From the NCBI GenBank assembly GCA_021838585.1, contig JAKCDE010000001.1, positions 127,354 to 191,353 on the forward strand: DNA of 64,000 nucleotides, given 5' to 3'. Shown here one piece after another: positions 51,935 to 60,500 of this stretch. The notes beneath the pieces are model-generated. The model was not told where the DNA came from. It was given only the letters and a program-made list of their open reading frames with translations, and searched no databases. A program made the translations under genes and the position numbers. How positions within the stretch are numbered: the first letter of the stretch is position 1; each line of letters begins with the position of its first letter. The stretch comes from Nitrospirota bacterium. Lineage in GTDB: Bacteria; Nitrospirota_A; Leptospirillia; Leptospirillales; Leptospirillaceae.

Positions 51935-52729
51935 CTATCCGGCTTCCGGCTTTCTCCCTTCAATCATGGCAGAGACCACACATTCGGAGATATCCGTTCC
52001 GGGAGCCCACGTCGAAATGAAGCTCCGGCTCTCCTCTTTGAGTGTGATGCGGACATCTTTGAATCCGAGCGTCCGGAGAATCATTTCCAGTCGCTCGACC
52101 GTTTCGGCACCCGCCATGCATCCGGTATAGAGCTCCGGGTTGTGACGAATGTCTTCGGGAAGCTCGAACCGGGCCACCACATCGGAAATCGCAATTCTTC
52201 CGCCAGCCTTCAAGACCCGGAAAACTTCGGCAAAAACACGGGGCTTGTCCGGAGACAGGTTGAGAACGCAGTTCGAAATAACGACGTCGACCAAATCGTC
52301 AGCGGCAGGAAGATTCTCGATTTCACCCAGGCGAAACTCCACGTTGTCCATAGAGGCCTTTCGGGCATTTTCCCGGGCCTTTGCCACCATCTCGGGGGTC
52401 ATGTCCACCCCAATGACGTGGCCTCCCTTTCCGACTTTCCTGGCCGCAAGAAAGGCGTCGAACCCGGCCCCCGATCCAAGATCCAGGACAGTCATTCCCT
52501 CCCGGATTCCAGCATAAAAAAGAGGTGTCCCGCACCCCAAGCCCAGATCCGCCCCTTCGGGAACCGCCTCCGCCTCCTCCCGCGTATATCCGAGTTTGAG
52601 GGACTCCGAATCCTTTGCCTCTCCGCAGGAGCCTGGAGCGCAACATCCTCCTCCTTTTTTTACAATCCCGGCATAGCGTTCCCGGACAAGCTCGTGAATC
52701 TCGGTCACATACCCAGAATCGGCTTCCAT
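51935..52729 (-). CDS. arsM: Arsenite S-adenosylmethionine methyltransferase
   Basis: 264 aa; converts As(III) to methylated arsenicals. SAM motif VLDLGSGAGFDAFLAA near 81-96. The three arsenic-binding cysteines of the family are at about 66 (GLGCGTP), 154 (ISNCVLNLSPDK) and 204 (YTGCMAGA). An N-terminal GGGCCAPGSCGE adds further cysteines. Fits an organism of metal-rich acid drainage. Stands alone: no arsR, arsB or arsC adjoins. An A+T-rich inverted repeat lies upstream. Confidence 0.93.
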   Translation of the reverse strand: MEADSGYVTEIHELVRERYAGIVKKGGGCCAPGSCGEAKDSESLKLGYTREEAEAVPEGADLGLGCGTPLFYAGIREGMTVLDLGSGAGFDAFLAARKVGKGGHVIGVDMTPEMVAKARENARKASMDNVEFRLGEIENLPAADDLVDVVISNCVLNLSPDKPRVFAEVFRVLKAGGRIAISDVVARFELPEDIRHNPELYTGCMAGAETVERLEMILRTLGFKDVRITLKEESRSFISTWAPGTDISECVVSAMIEGRKPEAG

Positions 52730-52777
52730 ATTGTCCTCCTCCCCAATCGTGAGGGTCCATCCGAATCATTTTAATAT

Positions 52778-52793
52778 TACAACTATAATTGTA
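52778..52793. promoter_or_regulatory. Candidate ArsR-type operator upstream of arsM
   Basis: TACAA, six bases, TTGTA in a 45-base A+T-rich island (52768-52812) unlike the GC-rich surroundings, 49 bases before the arsM ATG. The minus strand here offers several -10-like hexamers (TACAAT, TATAGT), so the repeat overlaps the likely promoter. Confidence 0.45.
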
Positions 52794-52857
52794 TTTTATC
52801 TAATCTTTTTATCGATCAGCTCCGCCAAAGACCCACGCTCAAGACGATGGCTCTTGT

Positions 52858-54096
52858 TTAGCTCTCAACCTCGCTTCGGAGGACGGCCCTGTCCCCGCCG
52901 GCAACCTTCGCTTGAGAGAGGGACTCTTCCGCCTTTCTGACGAGACTTGTCCAGTCGTCTTCGTCTCCCTTTAATCCCCCTCCGCCGCTCACCCGAACCG
53001 CTCTCCCCCCTGATTCCTCAAAACGAATTCCTGCCACTTTTTCCCGGATTTTTTCCATAAATTCTTTGAGTTCTTGTTCTGTCAGTCCGTAAGACAGCAC
53101 GATAAACTCGTCGTCTCCCCAACGTCCGACGATGTCGCCGGGATGAACTTCCTCCCGGATGATTCCGGCGACCTGACGGAGAATCTCGTCGCCGCCCGCC
53201 ATTCCGGCGCTTTCATTTGTCATTCGAAGATGGTCGATATCGAACAGAGCAACCGCCAGCGCTTTTTCGCACCACCCATCCCCCTCCCATTCCCGCTTGA
53301 GGATCGTTGCGAAGGCCTGACGGGTAAGAAGACCCGTCAGGGAATCCTTGTGGGCCCCCCTCATGCTCTCTTTCAGGATCCGAAGCTCGCGAATGGAAAA
53401 CAGGGCGGGCAGAGAGGACGACTCCGGAGCCTTTTCCTGGAGGGTTTCAAGATATCGGGTGACATCCTCGATCGGACTCCCCACCTGCAACACGACATTG
53501 CGCCACCCCAAGGCCATGAACAGGAGGCCCAGAACGGTTGTCAGCCAATAGAGCACCGTATCCCAATGCTCGAGTCGGGACTGCCAGCGTTCCACCCGAA
53601 GAAGATGCCGGGAGACCTCCTGGCGGGTCGAGGCAAGAAACTCCCCGAAGGCCGCAAATCTGACAGAGGATTGCCCGAGACAGAGACGAATGGGCAAGAC
53701 CCCACTCGGACACCGGGAGAAGAAATCCGAGGCCTCCCGCCAGCTCTGGGTCAACCCCCCTGCCTCCCGGCTTCCGCTTTGGGAAAGATCGCGAAGGAGG
53801 AAGGTGATGACCCGGATCTGGGGGAAAAGTCTGCGGGAGGAAACGGCCGTCAGGTGGGTGGAATCCTCTGTCACAGAGGTGAGACGGTCCCTGAAAACAG
53901 CAAGTCCCGCCTCGATTCCCAGAAGCTGGCTCCGGATCTCCGCCAGCCTTTCGATCTTTGTGACGAGGGCATTTTTCTGACGGCCGATGTAGGTATGAAG
54001 TCCCAGTCCCAGGATGTGAAAAGTGATGGTTCCGGCAAAGGTCATGGCAACGAAGAGCCGGAACGGGACCTCGATCGGAAAACGCGGCTTTGTCAC
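52858..54096 (-). CDS. Membrane-bound GGDEF protein with a GDDEF signature
   Basis: 412 aa. Two membrane helices (about 12-36 and 168-190) enclose a periplasmic helical sensor region of about 130 residues; a coiled linker leads to a GGDEF domain (about 245-405). The family start DSLTGLLTRQAF and DIDHLRMTNESAG are intact. The signature loop reads GRWGDDEFIVL, that is GDDEF instead of GGDEF, and there is no RxxD inhibitory site. It may make cyclic di-GMP weakly or act as a receptor. Encoded divergently from emrAB. Confidence 0.82.
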   Translation of the reverse strand: MTKPRFPIEVPFRLFVAMTFAGTITFHILGLGLHTYIGRQKNALVTKIERLAEIRSQLLGIEAGLAVFRDRLTSVTEDSTHLTAVSSRRLFPQIRVITFLLRDLSQSGSREAGGLTQSWREASDFFSRCPSGVLPIRLCLGQSSVRFAAFGEFLASTRQEVSRHLLRVERWQSRLEHWDTVLYWLTTVLGLLFMALGWRNVVLQVGSPIEDVTRYLETLQEKAPESSSLPALFSIRELRILKESMRGAHKDSLTGLLTRQAFATILKREWEGDGWCEKALAVALFDIDHLRMTNESAGMAGGDEILRQVAGIIREEVHPGDIVGRWGDDEFIVLSYGLTEQELKEFMEKIREKVAGIRFEESGGRAVRVSGGGGLKGDEDDWTSLVRKAEESLSQAKVAGGDRAVLRSEVES

Positions 54097-54262
54097 AGTC
54101 TGAGGATCCTCGTCGGCGGGGTTGGGGGCAAAAATCTTTTTTTCAGATCCAAAATCGGATCAAGGGTACATGATTCGACCGGATGTCGCCATCGGGAGAG
54201 ATCCGTCATTCCTTTCTCCCGTCTTCATGGATTTGACCTCAATCCCTTCTTGGATTAATTTA

Positions 54263-54290
54263 TTGATTAATCAACAATTGATTCTAGTAT
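54263..54290 (+). promoter_or_regulatory. emrA promoter with an overlapping palindrome
   Basis: TTGATT (54263-54268), 16-base spacer, TAGTAT (54285-54290). The -35 is the left half of a perfect 12-base palindrome TTGATTAATCAA (54263-54274), the kind of site bound by MarR- or TetR-type repressors of efflux pumps. A second TTGATT follows at 54278-54283. No regulator gene adjoins. The rest of the gap 54097-54331 shows no gene. Confidence 0.5.
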
Positions 54291-54331
54291 GAATTTTCAG
54301 GATCCGCCATCTCTCATTGAGGATATCCCTT

Positions 54332-55270
54332 ATGAATGTCAGGCTCATCGCAGGGGGAACCGCCGGCATCGTTCTTCTGAGCGCCGCCTCTTTCGCTTTC
54401 CGCCACTATGAAAAAACGCATGTCAGTACCGACGACGCCCAGATCGCGGGCCATCTCCATCCGGTGACCACCCGCATTCCCGGTTCGGTCGCCCGCATCC
54501 TCGTCCATGACAACCAGGTCGTCCATGCCGGTGATCCACTCTTTTCCCTCGATGACCGCGTTCTTGTCAGTACGAAAGAGAAGGACAAAGCCGCACTCTC
54601 GCGCGACGAGTCCCGTCGGGAGGTCAACCTGGCCAACATCGAGAAGGACCAGACCCGGATTCTTCTCACCCGTAGGGAAAGCGAACGGACTGTCCGACTC
54701 TCGAAGAAGGCCTTTGCCACGGCCTCCCGGCTTGACCGGGACCGTGCGGCCTACCAGGAAGCACTGGCCACACTGAAGGCCGACACCGCCCAACAGAAGG
54801 TCCTTGCGGCCAGCGTCCGAAAAGATGAAGCCACGGTGGCGATCGATCGTCTAAACCTCCGCTATGCGACCATCAGGGCTCCCGTCGACGGACTGGTGAC
54901 CGGCAAAACGGTCGAAAAAGGGCAATACCTCGCCCCCGGACAGGTGGTCGGATACATCGTCCCGTTTCGGATGTGGGTGATCGCCAACTACAAAGAGACC
55001 GACCTCCACGACATCCATCCGGGCGATCCGGTTCGGATCACGGTGGACGCCATCCCCGGAAAGACCTTTCATGGTCGGGTAGACAGCATTCAGCAGTCGA
55101 CGGGCGCCGTGCTTTCCCTTCTCCCCCCGGAAAATGCGACCGGAAACTACACGAAGGTCGTTCAAAGGGTCCCGGTCAAGATTGTTCTCGATCCCGCAAG
55201 CGACCCTGACCATAAGCTGCGCCTCGGCATGTCCGTCGTCCCGGTCGTTCTCCCGGGAAACGCTCGCTGA
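54332..55270 (+). CDS. emrA: EmrA/HlyD-type membrane fusion protein
   Basis: 312 aa periplasmic adaptor of a tripartite drug efflux pump. One N-terminal helix (RLIAGGTAGIVLLSAASFAF), biotinyl-lipoyl-like half motifs (YEKTHVSTDDAQIAGHLHPV and then TTRIPGSVARILVHDNQVVH), a helical hairpin about 75-165, and the second lipoyl half RYATIRAPVDGLVTGKTVEK, then a beta-barrel. ATG 54332 has GAGGA eight bases upstream; TTG 54317 is less likely. The hairpin is shorter than in E. coli EmrA. Confidence 0.88.
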   Translation: MNVRLIAGGTAGIVLLSAASFAFRHYEKTHVSTDDAQIAGHLHPVTTRIPGSVARILVHDNQVVHAGDPLFSLDDRVLVSTKEKDKAALSRDESRREVNLANIEKDQTRILLTRRESERTVRLSKKAFATASRLDRDRAAYQEALATLKADTAQQKVLAASVRKDEATVAIDRLNLRYATIRAPVDGLVTGKTVEKGQYLAPGQVVGYIVPFRMWVIANYKETDLHDIHPGDPVRITVDAIPGKTFHGRVDSIQQSTGAVLSLLPPENATGNYTKVVQRVPVKIVLDPASDPDHKLRLGMSVVPVVLPGNAR

Positions 55271-56838
55271 TGGAGCCCGCTCTCGGGAATGAACCCGGAG
55301 ACACCCATCTTCCGGTCGCAAACCCCGCCATGGTCGTCACGGCCGCGGTAGGGGCCACCGTTCTCGAGACCCTGGACTCGACCGTCGTCAATGTCGGACT
55401 TCCCAACATGATGGGCGGGCTCGATACAACCCTCGACGGAATCGCGTGGGTCATCACCGCCTACACCGTCGGGAATGTCCTCATGATTCCCATGACCCGA
55501 TTCGTGTCGGACAGGATCGGCCGGCGCCGCTACTTCACGGCTTCGATCCTTTTGTTCACGCTATTCTCGGTTCTGTGCGGACTCTCCCGGGAACTTCTGC
55601 CGCTCGTCCTCTTTCGCCTCCTTCAGGGAATGGCGGGGGCCGCTTTTTTCGCCACAAGCCAGACCCTCATCATTGATGCCTTTCCTCCGGAAAAGATCGC
55701 CCTGGCCAACGCCATCTTCGGCGTCGGCATCAGCATGGGACCAGCCCTTGGTCCGGTGGTGGGAGGCTATCTCGTCTACCACGAATCCTGGCCCTGGATT
55801 TTTTTCATCAATCTCCCCATCGGACTTTTCCTGACCTATCTGGCTTTCCGCTATGTCCCCGACTCCCATCACACGATCGACGACGAAAAGGTGGACATCC
55901 CCGGCATCGCCCTTCTTCTCCTCTCCATTCCGGCCATCCAGTTCGCCCTTGAAAACGGCCAGCGTTACGACTGGTTTGCCTCTCCGGCGATCCGTTTCGC
56001 CGCCATCGCCGGAGCCCTTTTTCTTCTTCTCTTCGTGATCCGGGAACTCACCGCCTCCGCCCCCCTGCTCGATCTCAAGGTCCTCAAGAACCGATCCCTG
56101 TGGGCGGGATCGCTCGGATACGCCCTTCTGGGCTCCGTCTACTTCGGAACCCTTTTCACCATCCCCCTCATGGGGGAGAACCTCTTTTCGTGGAACCCCC
56201 TGGAAACGGGCTTTGTCCTTCTCCAGAGCATCGTGTCATTCTCCATCGCCTCCATGGTGGCGGGAGGCATCATGGGGCGCGTCCCGGTCTGGGCGATCAT
56301 GGTCCCGGGGGTCGTCGTGATCGAGATCGCCCTCTGGGGGTATGGCCATCTGAGCCCCATGTCCAGCCCTGCCTCCTTTCTCTGGCCGAACATCTTCCGG
56401 GGAATAGGGCTGGCCTTTCTCTTCCCTCCGCTCATGACCATGGCTCTCTCCACCCTTCCCCGCCGCATGCTGTCGACGGGGGCGGCGGTCTCGAGCATGA
56501 TCGGCCAACTCGGTGGATCGATCGGAATCGCCCTTCTCGCGACCCTTCTCCAGCGCTCCCAACAGGTCCACCAGGCCTACCTGACCACGGCCGACCTCAC
56601 CGCCAACCGGATCCAGACGGTCGCAACCCAGGGAGCGATCCTGTCCCACCTCAACAGTCTGGGGCTTTCTCCGGCGGCGGCAGACAGGGTGGCCGCGGCC
56701 CTGATCGAGAGCCAGGTTCAAAAACAGGCTCTGTTTTTGAGTTTCGGAGACGTCTACGCCGCCGTCGGCGTCGTCGCACTGATTCTCCTGATCCCGATCG
56801 CCCTTTTCGAACAGGGGAAGAAGCCTTCACCTTCCTGA
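55270..56838 (+). CDS. emrB: EmrB-type MFS drug transporter (DHA2, 14 helices)
   Basis: 522 aa inner-membrane proton antiporter working with EmrA. DHA2 motifs: LDSTVVNVGLPNMMGGL near 36-52, WVITAYTVGNVLMIPMTRFV, the loop motif RIGRRRYF, and GPALGPVVGGYLVYHESWPW (motif C). The ATG shares one base with the emrA stop. A hairpin without a T-run follows at 56838-56863. Exports hydrophobic drugs or uncouplers in relatives. Confidence 0.9.
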   Translation: MEPALGNEPGDTHLPVANPAMVVTAAVGATVLETLDSTVVNVGLPNMMGGLDTTLDGIAWVITAYTVGNVLMIPMTRFVSDRIGRRRYFTASILLFTLFSVLCGLSRELLPLVLFRLLQGMAGAAFFATSQTLIIDAFPPEKIALANAIFGVGISMGPALGPVVGGYLVYHESWPWIFFINLPIGLFLTYLAFRYVPDSHHTIDDEKVDIPGIALLLLSIPAIQFALENGQRYDWFASPAIRFAAIAGALFLLLFVIRELTASAPLLDLKVLKNRSLWAGSLGYALLGSVYFGTLFTIPLMGENLFSWNPLETGFVLLQSIVSFSIASMVAGGIMGRVPVWAIMVPGVVVIEIALWGYGHLSPMSSPASFLWPNIFRGIGLAFLFPPLMTMALSTLPRRMLSTGAAVSSMIGQLGGSIGIALLATLLQRSQQVHQAYLTTADLTANRIQTVATQGAILSHLNSLGLSPAAADRVAAALIESQVQKQALFLSFGDVYAAVGVVALILLIPIALFEQGKKPSPS

Positions 56839-56934
56839 TCCCGCTCCCGGAGGGATGCGGGATGACGAGCGGGTCTCCCCCCTGTTAAACTCTTGGTGGA
56901 GCCAACGTCACCCCTTAAGAAACGAGGCCTTTCC

Positions 56935-57390
56935 GTGAATCCCTACGTCATTTCCATGTCCGTTCTGATCTATCTCGCCCTCACCGGATATCTGACCGCC
57001 CTTTTCATACGGACCCGCCATGGCGCGGCAACCGGACGCTTTCTTGGAAGCTTCTTTTCGGGTCCCCACACCTCGGATTTCATCCGGATCCGACGGGGCC
57101 ATATTTTTGCGGCACTCTTTGGCTTCACCTGCGACGTCACCGGAACCGCCATCATGGAGTACGAACGCATCCAGGGACGGATTCGCTTTCATCCGGTTCC
57201 CCCGGCCCTCGACTGGTTTCACCTGATTACCGCCCAGGGAGCCCTCTGGCTCTTTGTGGTTCTCATGGTGCTTGGATTTTTGCGGAAGAAGGGCGTCGCC
57301 CTCGGGCGCTATCATTCCCGGCTGGGCCCCGTCTTTTTGATCGTCTGGCTGTCGAGCTCCATTTCCGGCTGGTTTTACCGGGTCTTCTGA
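56935..57390 (+). CDS. Hypothetical four-helix membrane protein
   Basis: 151 aa. GTG 56935 has GAGG seven bases upstream. Hydrophobic segments at about 5-26, 55-72, 95-117 and 130-148; loops carry RIRRGHIFAALFGFTCDVTG and RYHSRLGPVFLIVWLSSSIS with conserved-looking His residues, reminiscent of small heme- or quinone-related membrane proteins (DUF420-like), though I cannot assign it. It lies between emrAB and the methionine-salvage genes on the same strand. Confidence 0.65.
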   Translation: MNPYVISMSVLIYLALTGYLTALFIRTRHGAATGRFLGSFFSGPHTSDFIRIRRGHIFAALFGFTCDVTGTAIMEYERIQGRIRFHPVPPALDWFHLITAQGALWLFVVLMVLGFLRKKGVALGRYHSRLGPVFLIVWLSSSISGWFYRVF

Positions 57391-57411
57391 CCCCAAACAA
57401 TCAGGAGTACC

Positions 57412-57969
57412 ATGGCTTTTCTTTCCTTTCCGGACGGGAGACGGATTTCCGATCCCTCTGAAATCCGGACCATCCTCGATCCGGTCGGTGTCCGTCTAGA
57501 ACGCTGGCCCATCCCGGCAGACAAGGAACTCATTGCGCTTCTCGCCCTGGAACGGCCCGTTCCGGAGGAGTCCGAACGCCTTCTGGCCTTTCTCGAACCC
57601 CGATTCGAACAACTCCGGACGACACTGGGGTATCAGTCCCGGGACCTCGTCTCCCTCTCCCCGTCCCTGCCGGGACTCGAGGCGCTTCTCGAACGCTTTC
57701 TCTCCTGTCATACCCACGATGACGACGAGATCCGTTATGTCATCGAAGGGGAGGGGATCTTTGGCTTTGTCCTTCCGGACGACTCCCAGGTCGAGCTCAC
57801 CGTTCTGGCCGGAGACTATATCAATGTTCCCCGCGGGGCCGAGCACTGGTTCCGGTTGACCCCCTCCCGACGGATCAAGGCCGTCCGCTACTTTACCTCC
57901 CGGGAGGGATGGGTCCCCCTTTATACCGGACGACCTGTCCTTTCCTTTCGGCAAGGAACCCGAATATGA
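57412..57969 (+). CDS. mtnD: Acireductone dioxygenase
   Basis: 185 aa cupin metalloenzyme of methionine salvage; oxidises acireductone to the keto-acid precursor of methionine plus formate (Fe form). Metal ligands in the HxHxxxxE motif CHTHDDDEIRYVIEGEG near 100-116 and the later His in PRGAEHWFRL. ATG has AGGAG just upstream. Overlaps the next gene by 4 bases (ATGA). First of mtnD-mtnW-mtnX-mtnB. Confidence 0.93.
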   Translation: MAFLSFPDGRRISDPSEIRTILDPVGVRLERWPIPADKELIALLALERPVPEESERLLAFLEPRFEQLRTTLGYQSRDLVSLSPSLPGLEALLERFLSCHTHDDDEIRYVIEGEGIFGFVLPDDSQVELTVLAGDYINVPRGAEHWFRLTPSRRIKAVRYFTSREGWVPLYTGRPVLSFRQGTRI

Positions 57970-59129
57970 CCCAGGAGATGATCCGGGTCCTGTACGACTT
58001 TCCCCCCGGAGTGGACCCCGAAAAACAGGGGCGAATGCTGGCCATCGGCCAGACGGTCGGATCCTTCCGGCCGGACCAGGCCGTCCGGTTCGAGTCCTGG
58101 ACGGGGGTCCTGGAAGAGGCCTTTGTCGCCCCCGACGGACGCGGACGCGCAAAGGTCGCCTATCCGGCCTCCAACGTCTCCGGGGACATCGGCTCTCTTC
58201 TGGTCATGATTCTGGGAAAATACTCCCTGGCCGGGCCGGTCCGAATTCTGTCGCTGGACCTTCCGGCGGAATACGGGACCCGGGGACGCTTCGGCCTATC
58301 CGGAATCCGGGACCTGACGGGCGTCCGGAACCGCCCCCTCTTCATGGGCATCTTCAAGCCCGCCCTGGGTCTGGCTCCGGAGGACTTTGCCGAAATCTTG
58401 AGAGAGGTCGGAATGGCAGGGCTCGACCTCATCAAGGACGACGAAATCCTTCCGGACACCCCCTCCTCCACGGCCCTCTCCCGCGTCAGGGCCTGCCGGC
58501 CGGTTATGGACGAGATCAGGCGCGCGACTGGCCGGGAGATGCTCTACGCCGTGACCCTCTCCGGGAGTGCCTCCCGGATGCTCGATCAGGCCCGGCGTCT
58601 CCGGGAGGCAGGAGCCAACGCCTACCTCGTTTCCCCCATCGCCTGCGGCTTTTCCGTCATGGAATCCCTGGCCTCCGACCCCGACACCCGCCTTCCCGTC
58701 TTCGCCCACCCGGCCATGGCCGGAGCACTGGGAGGCTCCCCCGATTACGGAATCGACTACCGGGTCCTTCTGGGGACCCTGATGGCCCATGGCGGGGCGG
58801 ATGCCGTCCTTTACCCCACGGCGGCCGGAAGTCTTCCCATCGATCCCGTCGTCGAACGGGAACTCCGAAGCCTCCTCGTCGAATCGGGCCTCGCTCCCGT
58901 TCCGTCGGCGGGAATCCACCCGGGGGCGCTTCCCCGATTTTTCTCCCAGGACGACCCCCGTGTCATCCTGAATGCCGGAACTGGCCTCATGGATCATCCC
59001 CAGGGACCAGCCGCCGGGGTCCGGGCCTTCCATGAAGCCCTCGACCGTCTCAAGACCGGAGCATCGCTTGCACTGGACAGCCTGCCCGAAGGCCCCCTCC
59101 GACAGGCCATTCTCAAGTGGGGCGCATGA
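57966..59129 (+). CDS. mtnW: RuBisCO-like protein, putative 2,3-diketo-5-methylthiopentyl-1-phosphate enolase
   Basis: 387 aa form IV RuBisCO. Keeps the carbamylated-lysine and metal block LDLIKDDE (Lys157, Asp159, Glu160) and Lys131 in FKPALGL, equivalent to RuBisCO Lys175. The residue equivalent to Lys177 is Ala, and the loop-6 lysine region is replaced (PSAGIHPG), so it should not fix CO2. Position between mtnD and mtnX predicts the enolase step of methionine salvage as in Bacillus MtnW. ATG overlaps the mtnD stop; AAGGA eight bases upstream. The longer frame to 57909 is not used. Confidence 0.9.
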   Translation: MTQEMIRVLYDFPPGVDPEKQGRMLAIGQTVGSFRPDQAVRFESWTGVLEEAFVAPDGRGRAKVAYPASNVSGDIGSLLVMILGKYSLAGPVRILSLDLPAEYGTRGRFGLSGIRDLTGVRNRPLFMGIFKPALGLAPEDFAEILREVGMAGLDLIKDDEILPDTPSSTALSRVRACRPVMDEIRRATGREMLYAVTLSGSASRMLDQARRLREAGANAYLVSPIACGFSVMESLASDPDTRLPVFAHPAMAGALGGSPDYGIDYRVLLGTLMAHGGADAVLYPTAAGSLPIDPVVERELRSLLVESGLAPVPSAGIHPGALPRFFSQDDPRVILNAGTGLMDHPQGPAAGVRAFHEALDRLKTGASLALDSLPEGPLRQAILKWGA

Positions 59130-59773
59130 AGACCGTTCTTTTTTCCGACTTCGACGGAACGATCACAGAGCAGGAGACCTTCTCCCTTCTCATGCGTGAG
59201 TTCGCCCCTGAAGCCTCCCGGAGAATCGTTCCCCGCCTCCTGTCGGGAGAAACAACCCTCAGGGAGGGCGTCCCGGCCATTCTGGAGACGATTCCTTCCG
59301 AACGATTCCCCGAGATGATCGACCGGATGCGCACCATGTCCCTTCGTCCGGGATTTCCTGAATTTCTGGACTTTCTCGAACGGCATGCCATTCCTCTGGT
59401 CGTCCTTTCCGGAAGTCTCGTGGAACTCGTGATCGCCCGGCTCGCTCCCTACCGGACCCGGATCGCGCGGGTGGTGGCGGCCCATGCCGACACCGACGCT
59501 CCCTTCCTCAGGATCCGCTCCGAAACGGCGGGAGGTGACGAACTGGTTCACAAGGCGGCCGTCATGCGGGAATACGGAGAGGCTCTCAAAATTGCCGTCG
59601 GGGATTCGGTCACCGACCTGACGATGGCCCGGGAGGCGGACTTGGTCTTTGCCCGCAGCATTCTGGCGGAGCGTCTGTCAAAAGAGAACCACCCTCATGT
59701 CCGCTACAACACATTCTTCGATATATCGAACTATCTCGATTCATTTCTCAAAAGGAATCCCTCCCTTGACTGA
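59126..59773 (+). CDS. mtnX: 2-hydroxy-3-keto-5-methylthiopentenyl-1-phosphate phosphatase
   Basis: 215 aa HAD phosphatase acting directly after the enolase. Motif I FSDFDGTIT (Asp9 nucleophile), motif II VVLSGS, motif III Lys in VHKAAVMREYG, motif IV VGDSVTDLTMA. ATG overlaps the mtnW stop (ATGA). In this branch enolase and phosphatase are separate proteins instead of the fused MtnC. Confidence 0.92.
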   Translation: MKTVLFSDFDGTITEQETFSLLMREFAPEASRRIVPRLLSGETTLREGVPAILETIPSERFPEMIDRMRTMSLRPGFPEFLDFLERHAIPLVVLSGSLVELVIARLAPYRTRIARVVAAHADTDAPFLRIRSETAGGDELVHKAAVMREYGEALKIAVGDSVTDLTMAREADLVFARSILAERLSKENHPHVRYNTFFDISNYLDSFLKRNPSLD

Positions 59774-60380
59774 GCGCTCTCCTGCAACTCATCTCCGATT
59801 GCTCGCGAGGCGACTCTACCGAAGGGGGTGGATGGAGGGAACGGCCGGAAACCTCTCCCTCCGGATCGGAGACGATCTCTGGATCACCGCCAGCGGATGT
59901 CACAAGGGCCTCCTCTCCGAGGAGGACATTCTGAAGATTCCACTCGACGAAGGTGTTCCACACTCCCCCTCCGGGAACCGGCGGCCTTCTGCGGAAACCG
60001 CGATCCACCGGGTGATCTACCGTCTTTACCCGAAGACCGGGGCGGTTCTCCATGTCCACACGATCGAAGCGGCCCGGTCCTCTGAGGCGGGGGGCAGGGA
60101 GATTCTCCTGCCCCCCCTCGAGGTTCTGAAAGGGCTCGGGATTGCTGATCCAGAAACCCGACCGGCCCTTCCGGTTTTCGAAAACGCCCTCCACGTAGGC
60201 GAAATCGCCCGCGCCATCGGAGAAAGGCTCCCGGACCTCCGATACCCACTCCCGGGGCTTCTCATCCGGCATCACGGAACGACGGTCTGGGGCGAGACCC
60301 TCCCTGATGCCATCCGCCACCTGGAACTCCTTGAGTTTTCCATGCGCTTTCTGGCTTCAAGAAACTCTCTTGAATCATAA
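59766..60380 (+). CDS. mtnB: Methylthioribulose-1-phosphate dehydratase
   Basis: 204 aa class II aldolase-fold zinc enzyme. GTAGNLSLRIGDDLWITASG near 22-41, zinc ligands in VLHVHTIEA and IRHHGTTVWGE. It supplies the diketo substrate used by MtnW. TTG 59766 overlaps mtnX by 8 bases, with AAGGA nine bases upstream. MtnA, MtnK, MtnP/MtnN and the final aminotransferase are not in the window. Confidence 0.9.
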   Translation: MTERSPATHLRLLARRLYRRGWMEGTAGNLSLRIGDDLWITASGCHKGLLSEEDILKIPLDEGVPHSPSGNRRPSAETAIHRVIYRLYPKTGAVLHVHTIEAARSSEAGGREILLPPLEVLKGLGIADPETRPALPVFENALHVGEIARAIGERLPDLRYPLPGLLIRHHGTTVWGETLPDAIRHLELLEFSMRFLASRNSLES

Positions 60381-60500
60381 GATAAAAAAGGATATTCTGA
60401 AATGATATAAAGATGTCCATACCTGATCGGCATATACCTCTTCAATTCTAGATCTTTTAAAAATGCACCCTGACACGAAAGACCGAAACCCGGAGCAGTG

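Noticed and set aside
56838..56863. Hairpin after emrB as a terminator
   Set aside because: The stem is good (ATCCCGC with TCCC pairing to GGGA and GCGGGAT) but no T-run follows on either strand, so it is not called as an intrinsic terminator.
57966..59129. Genuine CO2-fixing RuBisCO
   Set aside because: The second active-site lysine of the KPK motif is Ala and the loop-6 lysine region is absent; context is methionine salvage.
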